From: Laguncularia racemosa
Taxonomy: Eukaryota; Streptophyta; Magnoliopsida; Myrtales; Combretaceae
Assembly: GCA_037954665.1 (NCBI GenBank)
Contig: JBBMOL010000132.1
Span: 868,001 to 932,000 of the forward strand
DNA: 64,000 nucleotides
Direction: 5' to 3'
Shown here: positions 1 through 11,772 of the stretch, in pieces
Numbering within the stretch: position 1 is the stretch's first letter
How the letters are laid out: the number at the start of each line of letters is the position of its first letter
The notes under the pieces: model-generated
Databases searched by the model: none
What the model saw: the letters and a program-made list of their open reading frames with translations, nothing else
Told to the model about the DNA's origin: nothing
Program-made: the position numbers and the translations under genes

Positions 1-479
1 ATTTTCTTGTGTTACTTTGTGGTCAAGGACATTGCTTCCAACGGTTGACCTAGTAGTGTCGGAAACGATATCGATGTTTTCATTACTTACCTATGTGAAA
101 TGTTCCTAACGTTCGGCAGTAGGGAATTTGTGGGGAAAGTGAAGCGAGAACATATATATATATAAGCAAAAGAAATAAACTACAATTTATTGACATTTTA
201 TTTGAAGAATAATAATCACAATGGAAATTTGTTTAATAATTATTCCTTATCCTTGTGCTGACCTAGTGCTATTAATAGGATAATAGAACCAATTGTTAAG
301 AGTTGGATGTTGCTTGGATGTGCGAGAGGTTGAGCCTTCATTGCTGACGTTGGTCTGGCTTATCCCTGGCTCTTGAATGGTAGCTGCTCGCATGAAAGAT
401 TGTTGGAGGGGAGGAAAATGCATCGGGGTATCATTCAGCTTCTCTTTCCTTCTGCTTCTAATACCTCTTGCTTGTGCCT
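1..479 (-). other. Og1 region after protease, partly the spacer or intron-like stretch
   Basis: On the minus strand this continues the reading frame after protease for some 60 residues and then enters a stretch rich in stops. It matches OgB 19600-20092. At the very left edge the sequence is collinear with the start of the OgB pol frame. No independent gene is visible. In Ogre elements an intron is known to separate protease from RT; whether one exists here is inference. Confidence 0.55.
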
Positions 480-1668
480 ATTCTTGGGATGTAGGAACGT
501 ACCCTAGTCCAAACGTCCCTTGCTGTCATTCCTTGAATTGATGCCCTTCCTTGCTCATGACTATACTCACTTCATTGAACATTTGGAGCCCTAGATCTTT
601 AGGACCGTCTTCCCCGATGTAAGGTATAGTGGTTTCTTTGTAGATAGCATAGTCCTGCTCTCCCAATATGGTGATGATCTATCCATTTGCTATGAACTTG
701 ACTTTTTGGTAGAGGCTTGAGAGTATGGCTCCGATAGTGTTTATCTGTGGCCTTCCTAATAGTAGATTGAAAGACCTTGGAATGTCAAGGACTTGGAACG
801 AGATGTAGAACATTTGTGGACCAATCTCCACCGATAAGCTGATTTCCCCTACTATCTCCTTCTTGGATTCGTTGAAGGCCCTAACTACTGTCGAACTTGG
901 CTCAATATTGCTCATATCAACTCCCAGTAGGTCGAGGGTAGCTAAAGGGAACATGTTGAGAGAAGATCCATTGTCTATGAGTACTCTAGAGATGATTGTG
1001 TCATTGCATTTTACCACTATAAACAATGGTTTCGTGTGTTAGTCTCCATCTTCTCCAAGTTCCTCGGGGGAGAATGATTTTTGATCCATAGCGAAGATTG
1101 AATCTGCCACATGGCTCAGCTTTTTTGTTGCGATGCCTTTTGGTACCTTGACTTGTTTGAGCACTTTTAAAAGTGCTTCCCAATGAGGCTTGGATGTTGT
1201 AAGGATGCCCATACGTGATATTTAGGCTGGAACTTTATTGAGTTGTTCCATGATTTTGTATTCACTTGCCTTGATCATTTTTGTGAATGCAGGGAGCCCT
1301 TTTTCTTCTTCCTTCTCTAGTTCGGTGTTGGGCTCTTCAGCTAAGGTCTTGTACTTGGGATTATAAATCCTTCTCGTACAGGTGATTCCTCTTATGATAG
1401 GAGACTTTTCCTGATTAATAGCCTGATAGTCAAACAATGCCACCTTATACTTCTTTAAGGGTATTGGGACATTGAATACATACTTCTTCTTTCGCATTAT
1501 CACCTCAATCGTTTGTCCCTCATAGCACCTTATGACTATCGAGTTTGGGTTTGATTTGATCATGTTTATGGACTCATCTCTCTCCTTTGGTGGGTTATCT
1601 TCCTTTTCAAACTCAGGTCCCCACCCACTAGGTGGTTTATAAACAGTTGGAGTGAATGAGTAGTTCAC
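480..1668 (-). pseudogene. Og1 gag-protease linker and retropepsin, broken
   Basis: The segment carries a linker typical of this lineage (FEKEDNPP, FNVPIPL, MEQLNKVPA) followed by an aspartic protease domain. The protease active-site region reads VLIDNGSSLN, the form common in Tat-type elements, and the C-terminal strand reads NLLLGRPQ. It would cleave the Gag-Pol polyprotein. A TAA stop at 1222-1224 follows KVPA, exactly where OgB has TAG (18879-18881). Related plant elements usually have Gln here. Another stop replaces the residue before HTKPLF. The protease stretch 679-1026 itself is open for about 115 codons. Confidence 0.82.
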
Positions 1669-3112
1669 TAATTACTTGAACCTCCCATGTGACTCGCTTA
1701 GGGTACCAACTGTTAGATCCCCAGCTAGCCACCTCTTCTTCATCTATGATTTAGGGGCTTTATTTGAGGCTTGGTGTAGGCGGTTTGCTTGCTGCGCTGT
1801 TGTCTTCACTTATTTTGGGGACTCCTTTGATTTGGAGTCTGGCTCTTTGGATGTGATCACGTTAACTATAGGCTTGTGGTTGGGTAGTGGGTTAGTGTTG
1901 ACATTGGGTGTCGGTACGTTGAAAAAATCCAATTCCACTATTCCGGCATCAATCAGATCTTGGATTTTGCTTCGGAGCCTCCAACATCTGTCTGTGGAAT
2001 GCCCCTCTTGTCCCATATGATAATTGCATTTGAGGTTTGGATTAAAGTTTCTTAGCCTATACCGATCATTGGGGATCTCAAAGTTGATCAGATTGTCTGC
2101 TCGTAATTGAGCAAAGACCTAGCTGAGTGGGATCGGTATTGGAGTGAATTGTCTTGGGACCCTAGTAGCCTGGGTTTGATTCATCGGTGACTGCTGGATC
2201 GGGGCATTTATGGCCTAGAATGTCACACTAGACCTAACTCTGTCAACCCTACTGGAATTAACTGTGTTGATGGTAGATTCCTTGACTTTATTACCTCCCA
2301 CGGGCTTTGGTGATGATGTAACGTTGGGATGGTCGATTATCTGAAGTCTCCCTGACGTAATGGCATTCTCTATTCGAGACCCTGCTACCACTACCTCTGC
2401 GAAACTAGATGGCATTTGTCCCACCAGATGTGTGAAATAAGTCTTCTCTAGAGTGTTAACAAAGATGAATGTTAACCCTTTTTTTCGAAATTGGGGTTGT
2501 TACCTTGACAGCTTAAGCCCTCCAGCGTTAGGTGTACTCTTTGAAGGATTTGTTGTGTTTCTTTCAGAGGCTTCCCAAATCCATTACTGAAGGGGCAACT
2601 TTGATGTTGAATTTGTATTGTTCGTAGAATGCCCGAGCAAGTCTTTCCCAAGTGTTGAGTTGGCTGAAATCCAAATGTGCATACCAGATGAGAGTAGGAC
2701 CGATGAGACTATCCTGGAAGGTTTGGACCATGAGTTGGTCATATTAGGCATATTTGCTCATCTTCTGGACATACAGCCTTGTATGCATCTTAGGACATCT
2801 ATTGCCATCGTACTTTTCAAACTCTAGGACTTTAAATTTTTTTGGATAAGCTTCTTCCCCACAGACTGGTAGACTAGTGATACCGGTCTGCTCAAAGCTG
2901 TCAGGCCCTTCTAAGGTCTTCGTCTTGTCAGCCAGTTGTTGGAAAAGCTTCTTCTCTATCTCTTTTTACCTGTCCTCCATTTCCTTTTTTATGTCATTTG
3001 AGGTTGGGCCGAGGTTAACTTTAGGTTCATACTCGAATGCTGGGTTGAGGTGGGAGTTGATCTCCTCATATTTTGGAGGCTGATTCTCTACTGCTTTTCC
3101 CTTTCTAGCTCT
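1669..3112 (-). pseudogene. Og1 gag, broken
   Basis: This is the capsid-type Gag of a plant Ty3/gypsy element. In the minus direction it begins just after the OgA insertion with a basic linker, then a segment with EYEP and KREMEDR-like residues. The retrotransposon gag core follows, with the motif EFEKYDG and later WYAHLDF and AFYEQYKFN. Near 1950-2020 there is a zinc-knuckle-like run CNYHMGQEGHSTDRC. Several in-frame TAG or TAA codons replace expected Gln codons, so no full protein can be made. From about 2424 down to 679 the readable frame does not shift, so decay here is by substitution. The first 60 or so codons lie at 9805-9987, beyond OgA. Confidence 0.82.
3108..3112. repeat. Target-site duplication, left of OgA (gctct)
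   Basis: The five bases before the OgA 5' LTR (gctct) match the five after its 3' end at 9805-9809 (gctcc) with one transition. Removing OgA and one copy restores a continuous Og1 gag sequence, which independently supports the insertion model. Confidence 0.8.
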
Positions 3113-3391
3113 TGTAAACACCCTATTTTTGCCTCTAATAATTAATAATGTTCAATTTACAAATTTTTCATTTTTCATTTTTTTTTCATTTTTTTCTATT
3201 TAGGAAAAATAAAAGAAAAAAAATAAAATAAATAGGAAAAATATCCCAATTTTGGAAAATAATAGTAAAAATAATAATAAAAGGAGTTTAATATTTTTTA
3301 CAAATTTTTAGAATTTCAAAATAATATAAAATTAATAAAAATGGCCAAGGTTATGTATAATATTTGCATTAACCTAAACCGAGAATTAGGC

Positions 3392-3459
3392 TAGCTCAGC
3401 TGGTCTGGAATATAGCTTGGAGGGCACGCGCGAGGGATGCAAGGTCGGGGGTTCGAAAC
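3392..3459 (+). other. tRNA-like A-box/B-box module in OgA LTR
   Basis: TAGCTCAGCTGG (3392-3403) matches a pol III A box. GGGTTCGAAAC (3449-3459) matches a B box about 45 bases downstream. The spacing is longer than in most tRNAs. The module lies in the U3 part, upstream of the TATA box. Equivalent modules sit in the other LTRs of this family. There is no convincing cloverleaf, so this is not called a tRNA gene. Confidence 0.6.
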
Positions 3460-3809
3460 GTGGGGGAGGCATTTCCACATTTTGCAATTTCCCGCATTTG
3501 CTTGGGACACGTGTCAGCTTGTGATTGGATGACACTAGCACACGCTCCGAGTGTGTGCTCCTCTCCTACCTCTGCTCGAGATTGGCGTCGATGCGAGAGA
3601 AGTGGAATTTAGCCGTTTTGATTCGATTTTTTGCACAAACTCGGCAGATCTTTAACTAAAATAAGATAAACATCATCTAATTGGAATCAAATCGCAACAA
3701 AATTGAAGATTTACTCGAATCAAACCCAAATCGGAAAAGATTTCAACCGCAAATTTGATTCGTCCTAATCGGAGGAAATTCGAGCTTATCCAACTCGATT
3801 TCCGATGCT

Positions 3810-3819
3810 TATAAATAGA
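3810..3819 (+). promoter_or_regulatory. TATA box of OgA 5' LTR
   Basis: TATAAATAGA stands at the same place in every LTR of this family, followed by a purine-rich AGAGAGAAAA leader. It is the likely RNA polymerase II promoter that defines the U3/R border. Confidence 0.65.
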
Positions 3820-4453
3820 GCACAACATAAGGAAGCTAAATCACGAATCAGAAGAGAGAACAAGAGAGAAAACACAAGGTTTTGAAGCTTGCCGAAGTTC
3901 ATCCCTTGTCGCGACCATCGACTAAACTCTGAACCACCACCTGGAGGTGTTTTGGATAAAATCCACCACCACCATTAGCTTCCCTACCTTCGGAAAGCTC
4001 GGAAACACCTACTAGTCGACGAGAAGGACTGCTAGAAAGCCGTCGTCGAAAACCCTCTAGTCGCTGTGATCCAACCCATTGTGATCCAACTCGACCCGGT
4101 TCGACCCGACCCGATTCGACTCGACTTACGAACCATGACTTGTACCCAGGTAAGTTGGTTTTCCAATTTTTTTTATATTTTTATTCTTATTTTTTATTTT
4201 ATTCATTATTTATCTGTTTTTATTTATTTTATTTAGATGTTTATTTCATTAGAAATTTATAATATTAAAAATAGAAATAATAAAATAATGATAGGATTTT
4301 AATTAGTTTCTTTTTTTTTTAGGATAGATATGTTTAATTTAATATGAAAATAATAAAAAAAGTAAACACTAAAAAAATAATAAAAGATAAAATAACAAAA
4401 AAATAAAATAATAAAAAATATTAAAAAATATTTAAAATAAAAAATAAAAATAA

Positions 4454-4484
<31 letters not shown>

Positions 4485-5231
4485 AGGGTTAAACAAAGGT
4501 AGATTAATAATAGGGATAAAAAATAATTAATTATTTTTATCACTTAGAAAAATTTCTTTTAAAAATAAATCCAAAATTGGTTTTCCTTAAATCGAAAGTT
4601 TTTTATAAAATAAAATGATAAAGCTTAGGCTTAGATTTTCTTCGAAAATATTGAAAATAATAATGAATTTAAACTCGAGGTGTTTTCATAATTAAAATTA
4701 ACAAACTCATTAAAGCTTTTTATAAAAAGCGAACTACGACTTATTTGATCCTGAATAGTAGGTACGTAGGCACCCTTATGGGGCAACTCTAAAAAGAACT
4801 AAAAAAATCATTCTCCAAATTAGTATAAGTTGTCTTAATATCTCTTTTTTAATTTGTATCAAAAATAAAAAATATAATAAGAATAAAAAAAAAATATCAA
4901 AATATGGTTCAAGTTTTAGAAAGACAAGGTGGTAACTTTAGGTTTTTAATAGGTTAGCCCTCGAGTCAAAAATCTCTAGTTTTCATTTCTTCTTTTTCAT
5001 TTATAAAAATAACAAGAGGAGATTTCGTTGGCCAATATTTGAAATTAGAATTAATCCGCTCAATTAGTTCTAATTCAATAATTTTTCCTAGCTTCAGTTA
5101 GGTGGCGACTCCAAGCAAATAATAAAATTCCTAGTTCAAGTTGAGGATTTATATTAAGTGAGCATAGGATCTAATGTAAATCAGATTAGGAATATAAATA
5201 AATAAAAATTTAAAAATTAGATTCAACAAGA

Positions 5232-5249
5232 TGGTGACTCCATTGGGGA
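5232..5249 (+). other. OgA primer binding site
   Basis: TGGTGACTCCATTGGGGA lies three bases after the LTR and differs by transitions from the OgB and Og1 sites (TGGCGACTCCAC...). It would pair with the 3' end of a tRNA to prime minus-strand DNA. From memory this type is assigned to tRNA-Arg in Ogre elements; the assignment was not checked here. Confidence 0.75.
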
Positions 5250-5745
5250 TCCTAGTAGGCTAGCCACCTAAACCTTCTAAAATCACCATTTCCAGATGTC
5301 TTTTAACTGTTATACTGTGAGATATTGTTGATGCTAACCTTTCAGGGATTTAGTGAAATTAACGATTTATTTACTACTGTTGAGTCTGCATGCATATAAT
5401 CGTATGATTAGATACGGTCAAACCCAGACCGTCTTAGGACCCTAAGACGGGGGGACATTATGTAGGTTTCGGGCAAAGTGATATTATCACCGTTCGAGGT
5501 TGATTAGGCTACCCCACCCAATGCTTCGATATGGCTTGAGATCCATTTCTTCGAGAATGCGGGAGGTCATAGAGCTTGGGGACCTATTAGAACCCACTTG
5601 TTTACATACATGAAGGCATGGGCCGACAATTAATTAATGATGTAATTCTTTCGTTCCTTTTCTAGAGATTAGATACATTTACTTGTAATAGCATCATTTG
5701 TACTTTGTAAAAATTCTATGTAATTAGAAATTTCTATTGTAATAG
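5250..5745 (+). other. OgA untranslated leader with conserved hairpin
   Basis: This is a non-coding leader between the primer binding site and ORF1, strongly conserved with OgB 14561-15066 and Og1 11780-12280. At 5431-5448 it holds GTCTTAGGACCCTAAGAC, an inverted repeat able to form a stem-loop. Packaging or dimerisation signals are usual in such leaders, but a role here is only inference. Confidence 0.6.
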
Positions 5746-7271
5746 ATGGTTAGTTCCACAGTCGACTGCCTCTTCCGTAAGGAAATCCGGGTTTGCAAAC
5801 CTCTGGATCCAAAATTGGTACTGGACCATTGGTTCACTCTATATGACCTTGAGGAACAGGTCTTCATCCAAGAAAAGATAGGACCCATTTTGTCACTAAT
5901 GAAGATGGAAATGAACCTCCATCTGATTTGGACTATCTTATACCTCTAGGAAATCAAGCCCGCAACTTTCTTTATTGGGCCGCATAAGATTACACCAACC
6001 CTGGAAGAATATACCCAACTTCTGTAGGCTCCATCACTTACCAGTGGGATATATGTGCCAGATCTTGAGGTTGGGCCGACTGGTATTTTCAGTAGACTTC
6101 TAGGTATTCGCAAGACGGCAATCGACCAAGCCTTGGCAAATTGCAATAGATACTGCCTCCAAATGGACAAAGTAGAAGCGTGGTTCATAGCCTAGAATGA
6201 TGATGGGAATAGGAAGGATATATTATGCAGGGATCTTAAGAGCTACAAACAGAGAAGGGTATACGCTTTCATCTTGACAGCATTTACAACCACACTCTTC
6301 CCTACCGGGATTTTTCACATCCACTACAGGGTTGCAGAATTAGTGGCCCAATTTCTAGAAGAGAAGTCTTATATCCCGGCCTTACTAGCTGAATAGATCC
6401 GGAACCTGAATTTTGTTAAAAAGAAAGGTCATGGAATTCTCTGCTTGAACATTAACCTCATCCTAATATGGTTCGTAAGCCACCTCAAATGTTTCGGGTT
6501 GAACATGGTTCGAAAATCGCTAGCCTAACAAGTAGACCTTGTGGATTCCTGCATAGAGAGGATAAAGTTACCCGACGATTTTACTAGCCATAGTTGGGTA
6601 AAAGTACTTAAAGGCTTCAATGCCAATGACATCTTCTAGACTGCTAGATAGAGTTGCTACAACAAAGTCATCCTAACCTGTAAAAACCTCCAAGTTGTTC
6701 CTTTAATTGGTATCAATGGGTGTATGGGTTATCATCTAAACTCAATGGTTCGTCAGTTCGATACCATCTAAGATATAGTTTACAGGCTATCATTGGAGGG
6801 AATCACATTTGAATACCAAGATCCAAGCTTGCTAGTAACTGAGAAGTTTGCTAAGCTGGCAGAGGTCAAAGCCCTATGGGAAGCCCAGATTGAGAGCCCC
6901 AACTTAGACCTCGGAAACCTAGATGGTAAAGTGGGCAAGCATCGAGCCACTATAGATTTCATGATCAACCAACTATATTAGATGGGAGAAAGGGCATACT
7001 AAGTCCTAGTTGTCACTCAACCCGAGCCAGACAATGTGGGTCAAGAACTAAGAACTTACTTGGAACAAGTCAGGGCCCCAATGGAAATATACTTTGAAGT
7101 TGCAGACTACAAAAAGGATGTTGGAAGGGAAGGTTCAAAAAGTTTGATCAAAGGAACAAGGCCTTGGAAGTTCAACTAGAGAAGACCCAAGCTAGAGTCA
7201 AAGAGTTGGAAGCCATCATCAGCAGAAAACCGGCGCCCACGTAACTAAAGAAGAAGGGAACTAGGAACTAG
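5746..7271 (+). pseudogene. OgA ORF1 (Ogre-type extra ORF before gag), broken
   Basis: This ORF precedes gag, a hallmark of Ogre-like elements. The start ATG is present (MVSSTVDC...). The N-terminal layout recalls the plant-retroelement family I know as DUF7745: a basic start, L-x-HW, then PTLEEYTQLL; that naming is from memory. A charged, coiled-coil-like C-terminus follows (KALEVQLEKTQARVKELE-like). Function is unknown. In-frame stops occur where OgB or Og1 have Trp or Gln codons, including TAG at 6394-6396 and TAA at 6526-6528, which are shared with the other copies. The frame is otherwise traceable for about 450 codons. Confidence 0.72.
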
Positions 7272-7522
7272 ATTAGCATTGTATTTTTTTATTTTCTGCT
7301 TTAAGTATTGAACTTCAAGTTCCCAATATTAATAAAAATAAAGTTTCAGTATTATATCATTAATCAACTATTGGCCCTTTTTTCTTTCAAGCATCTGTGT
7401 GATACATGCATTATATTTACATTCATGCATCAAACTAAAAAATGCGTACCTATGTGTCAAAGATAGCTCCTAAACAACCGAACCCTCCAAGGAGCCTAAT
7501 CTACACCTGCTTTAAGACCAAA

Positions 7523-8875
7523 ATGGCAAATAGTGGCAACAACAGCGACAACCGCAACAGCGCCAGCGCCGATACCGCCTCGGACCCAAGGATCGTATCC
7601 TTAGAACAAACGGTCTAGCAATTGGTTTCATAAGTCCACCTCCTAACTAAGAGTATCGGCCTCCTTCGCACCACCCAACCAACTTAGGAAGAACATTCAG
7701 GGGCTAGAAAAGGGAAGGCAGTAGAGGGTCAACCTCTTGAGTATGAGGAGATCAATTCCCACCTCAACCCAGCATTCGAGTATGAACCAAGAGTCAGCTT
7801 CGGTCCCACCTCGGATGATATAAAAAGGGAAATGGAAGATTGGCAAAAGGAGATGGAGAGAAAGCTTTTCTAATAACTGGCTGACGAGATGAAGACGTTA
7901 CAAGGGCCTGACAACTTTGAGTAGGTAGGAATCACCAGCCTACCAATATATGGGGAGGAAGCTTACCTAGTGAAGTTCAAGACCCCAGAGTTTGAAAAAT
8001 ATGACGGCATTGGATGCCCCAAGATGTATATAAGGTTGTACGTAAAAAAGATGAGCAAGTATGCCCAATATGACCAACTTAAGGTCCAGACCTTCTAAGA
8101 CAGACTCATAGGCCCCGCCCTCGTTTGGTATGCACACTTGGACTTCAGCCAAGTCAACTCTTGGGAAAGACTCACTCGAGCATTTTATGACCAATACAAA
8201 TTCAACATTGAGGTTGCCCCTTCGGTAATGGATTTAGGAAGCCTTCAAAAGAAACACACTAAATCCCTTAAGGAGTATGCCCAACGCTGAAGAGCTTAAG
8301 CTACCAGGGTAACAACCCTAATCTCTAAAAAAGAGTTAACATTCATCTTCGTTAACACTTTGGAGAAGACTTACTTCTCACATTTGGTAGGCTAGACATC
8401 ATCCAGTTTCCCAGAACTAGTGGCAGCGAGGTGTCGAATCGAGAATGCCATCACGTCAGGGAGACTCCAAACGGTCGACTCTCCTAGAATCACACCATCT
8501 TAGAGGCCCATAGGAGGTAACAAAGCCAAGGAATCCATCGTCAGCATGGTTAACTTTGGCAGAGTCGATAGGGTTGGGTCCTGCGTGACATTTCAGACCG
8601 CGAATGCCCCAATCCAGCAATCACCAATGAATCACACCTAGGCTACCAGAGTCACAAGACAATTCACTCTAATACTGATCCCGCTTAGCTAGGTCTTTGC
8701 TCAATTGCGAGCAGATAATTTGATCAGCTTTGAGATTCTAAGTGATCGGTACAAGCTAAGGAATTTTGACCTAAGCCTCAAGTGCGATTATCATATGGGC
8801 CAAGAAGGGCATTCCACAGACAGATGCTGGAGGCTCCGAAACAAGATTCAAGATTTGATTGATGCTGGAATAGTG
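7523..8875 (+). pseudogene. OgA gag, truncated and broken
   Basis: Gag begins with ATG and MANSGNNSDN-like residues. It passes through the EYEP and EFEKYDG core, WYAHLDFSQVNSWERL and FYDQYKFN, and reaches the zinc-knuckle-like KCDYHMGQEGHSTDRC. It stops being gag after ...DLIDAGIV, where the sequence joins LTR DNA. Several Gln codons are now TAG or TAA. Compared with OgB it keeps some codons OgB has lost: Gln follows WYAHLDFS and GSL here, while OgB has stops. The two therefore decayed separately at those sites. Confidence 0.8.
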
Positions 8876-9804
8876 TTAAAAATAGAAATAATAAAATAAT
8901 GATGTTAGGATTTTAATTAGGTTTTTTTTTTTAGTATAGATATGTTTAATTTAATAAGAAAATAATAAAAAATGTAAATATTAAAAAAATAATAAAAGAT
9001 GAAATAACAAAAAATAAAATGATAAAGAATATTTAAAATAAAAAATAATAAAAATAAAAATAAAAATTAGGGTTAAACAGAGATAGATTAATAATAGGGA
9101 TAAAAAATAATGAATTATTTTTATCACTTAGAATTAAAAAAAAAAAAAATCCAAAATTGATTTTCCTTAAATCGAAATTTTTTTAGAATATAAAATGATA
9201 AAGCTTAGGCTTAGATTTTCTTTCAAAATATTGAAAATAATAATGAATTTAAACTCGGTGTGTTTTCATAATTAAAATTAACAAATTTATTAAAGCTTTT
9301 TATAAAAAGTGAACTACAGTTTGTTTGATCCTGAATAGTAGGTACGTAGGCACCCTTATGGGGTAACTCTAAAAAGAACTAAAAAAATCATTCTCCAAAT
9401 TAGTATAAGTTGTCTTAATCTCTTTTTTAATATGTATCAAAAATAAAAAAATATAATAAGAATAAAAAAAGATATCAGAATATGGTCCAAGTTTCAAAAG
9501 GATAAGGTGGTAACTTTAGGGTTTTAATAGGTTAGTCCCCGAGTTAAGAATATCTGGTTTTCCTTTCTTCTTTTTCATTTATAAAAATAAAAAGAGGAGA
9601 TTTCGTCGACCAGTTGTCTAAATTAGAATTAATCCGCTCAATTAGTTCTAATTCAATAATTTTTCCCAACTTCAGTTGGGTGGCGACTCTAAGTAAATAA
9701 TAAAATTCCTAGTTCAAGTCGATGATTTATATTAGGTGAGCATATGATCTAATGTAAATCGGATTAGGAATATAAATAAAAAAAATTAAAAATTAGACTC
9801 AACA
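8876..9804 (+). repeat. OgA 3' LTR, distal part only
   Basis: From TTAAAAATAG onward this copies OgA 5' LTR from 4265 to its end, finishing in GACTCAACA. The U3 part, tRNA-like module and TATA box are absent, so this LTR cannot drive transcription. The junction with gag at 8875/8876 shows almost no shared bases, consistent with illegitimate recombination. Confidence 0.83.
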
Positions 9805-9809
9805 GCTCC
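9805..9809. repeat. Target-site duplication, right of OgA (gctcc)
   Basis: This is the partner of 3108-3112, with one base changed. Confidence 0.78.
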
Positions 9810-9987
9810 TGAATGTTCTTCATGAGTAGGTTGGGTAGTGCGGAGGAGGCCAATACTCTCAGTCAGGAGGTGGACTTGTGCCGCCAGTTGTTGGACCCGT
9901 TTGTTCTAGGGATACGATCCTTGGGTCTGAGATGACGTTTATGCTGGTGTTGTCATGATTGTCGTTGTTGTTTCCGCTGCTTGCCAT
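9805..9987 (-). pseudogene. Og1 gag N-terminus
   Basis: A start codon is visible on the minus strand at 9987-9985, followed by MASSGNNNDN-like residues and the RIVSLEQ segment seen in OgA and OgB. One or more stops break the stretch before it is cut by OgA. The rest of the gene is at 1669-3112. Confidence 0.75.
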
Positions 9988-10227
9988 CTTAGTTTTGGAG
10001 TGGGTGTAGATTAGACTCCTTGGAGGGTTTAGTTATTTGGGAGTTATCTTTGATACCTGGATTCACATTTTTTAGTTGATGTATGTATGTAAATATGATG
10101 CATGTATCACACAAATTCTTGAGGGGCCAACAATTGATTAATGATATAATACTAAAACTTTATTTTTATTAATATTGCAAACTTAGAGTTTGATATTTTA
10201 AAAACATAAAAAAGAAAAGATGCAATA

Positions 10228-11772
10228 TTGGTCCATTTCCTAGTTTCTAGTCTTCTTCTTCTTCGGCTGTGTAGGCACCGGCTCTTCGCCAATGATGGCT
10301 TCCAATTATTTTATTCTAGCCTAAGTCTTCTCCAACTGAGCTTCCAAGGCTTTGTTCCTTTAGTCAGACTCTTTGAACCTGCTTTTTTAGACATCATTTT
10401 TATAGTTTGCAGCTTCGAAGTAGACTTCCATCCGAGCTCTGACCTGTTCCATGTAGGTTTTCAATTCTGGACCTATATTGTTTAGCGCAGGTTGAGTGAC
10501 ATCTGAGACTTGGTATGCCCTTTCTCTGGCCTGGTACAATTGGTGGATTACGAAGTCTCTCGTGGCTCGATGTTTGCCTACTTCACCATCAAAGTCTTTG
10601 AGGTCTATATTGAAGCTCTCAATCCGGGCTTCCCATAAGGCTTTGACCTCTGCCAGCTTAGCGATCTTCTCAACTACTAGCAGACTTGGATCTTGGTATT
10701 TGAATGTGATTCCCTCCAATGATGGCTTGTAGACTATATCTTGGATAGTACCAAATTGACGGACCACCGAGTTCAGGTGATAACCTGTGCACCTACTAAC
10801 ACTAATCAACGGAACAGCCTAACAGTTCCTGTATGTTAGGATGACCTTGTCGTAGTAGCTCCATCCAGCTGTCTAGAGGATGTCGTTGGCATTGAAACCC
10901 TTGAGTACTTTTACCCAATTGTGGTTGGTAAGATCATCGAGCAGCTTCATTCTCTTTATGCAGGAATCTACAAGGTCTACCTGCTAGGCTAAAGATTTCC
11001 AGACCATGTTCAACCCAAAGCATTTTAGATGGTTCACAAACCAGATGAGGATGAGGATGAGGTTAATGTTTGAGTGGACGATTCCATAGCCCTTCTTCTT
11101 TATGAAATTCAAGTTCTGGATCTATTTAACCATTAGAGTCGGGACATAAGACTTCCCTTCCAAGAATTGAGCCACTAGCTCTACGACTCTATAATGGATA
11201 TGAAAGATCTGAGTAGGGAAGAGTATGGTTGCAAATGCTGTTAGGATGAAAGCATAAACCCTTCTCTATTTATAGTTCTTAGGATCCCTGCACAAGATGT
11301 CCTTTCTATTTCCATCATCACTCCTAGTTATGAACCAAGCTTTCAATTCATCCATTCGGAGGCAATATCCAATGCTATTTCCCAATGCCCGGTTGATTGC
11401 TGTTTTGCAAATGCCTAGGAGTTTGTTGAAAATACCAACTGGCCCAACTTCAAGATCTAGCACATTTACCCCGTTGGTAAGTGATGGAGCTTGCAGAAGT
11501 TGGGTATATTCTTCCAGAGTTGGTGTAATCTCATGTGGCTCAATAAAGAAAGCCGTAGGCTCGACTTCTCAAAGGTGTGAGATAGCCCAAATTAGAGGTT
11601 GGTTCATTTCCATTTTCATTAGTGATAGAATGGGCCCTATCTTTTCTTGGATGAAAGCCTGTTCCTCAGGGTTATATAAAGTAAACCAATGGTCTAGTAT
11701 AAATTTTGGATCCAAAGGTTTGCAGACTCGGATTTCCTTGCGGAGGAGGCGGTCGATTGTGGGACTAGCTAT
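10228..11772 (-). pseudogene. Og1 ORF1, broken, start codon lost
   Basis: This is the same extra ORF as in OgA and OgB, likely of the DUF7745-like type. The expected ATG has become ATA (GATAGCTAG in place of GATGACTAG), a G-to-A change. Stops at minus 11124-11122 and 10986-10984 lie at the same codons as in OgA and OgB. The last third (10387-10809) is the best preserved of the three copies. It is open for 140 codons, including FGTIQDIVYKPSLEGITF, where OgA and OgB have a stop in place of the Gln. The C-terminus is charged and probably coiled coil. Confidence 0.72.

Larger units (their letters stand above)
1..3112 (-). mobile_element. Og1 Ogre-like Ty3/gypsy element, left segment (gag-protease part)
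   Basis: This is the left-hand surviving segment of the oldest Ogre-like element, read on the minus strand. Its sequence is collinear with OgB from about 16998 to 20090: late gag N-terminus, gag core, zinc-knuckle-like motif, protease and the stretch after protease. It runs off the left edge, so its pol and 3' LTR lie outside the window. It is separated from its own 5' half (9805-12591) by the OgA insertion. The two halves rejoin within one gag codon run when OgA and one copy of the target duplication are removed. That continuity is read from the sequence; the lineage (Tat/Ogre) is inferred from OgB. Confidence 0.88.
3113..5228 (+). repeat. OgA 5' LTR
   Basis: The LTR runs from TGTAAACACC to ...GATTCAACA, the TG...CA ends usual for LTR elements, and is about 2.1 kb long. 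It contains a tRNA-like A-box/B-box module near 3392-3459, a TATA box at 3810-3819 (TATAAATAGA), and a long AT-rich U5-side half. Its distal part is repeated at 8876-9804. The sequence groups more closely with the Og1 LTR than with the OgB LTRs. Confidence 0.87.
3113..9804 (+). mobile_element. OgA, Ogre-like Ty3/gypsy element with large internal deletion
   Basis: OgA is a plus-strand element inserted into Og1 gag. It has a full 5' LTR, a primer binding site, a leader, ORF1 and most of gag. It then jumps directly into the distal half of a second LTR. Everything from the gag zinc knuckle through protease, RT and integrase to the start of the 3' LTR is missing. The remaining length is about 6.7 kb against 14.5 kb for OgB. 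Flanking 5-bp duplications show it arrived by integrase-mediated insertion and was shortened later, or came in already deleted. Confidence 0.87.

Noticed and set aside
3392..3459. tRNA gene in the LTR
   Set aside because: A and B boxes are present, but the acceptor and anticodon stems cannot be formed convincingly and the spacer differs between copies.
4299..4496. 65-codon minus-strand frame rich in Phe and Tyr
   Set aside because: It translates an AT-rich low-complexity part of the LTR.
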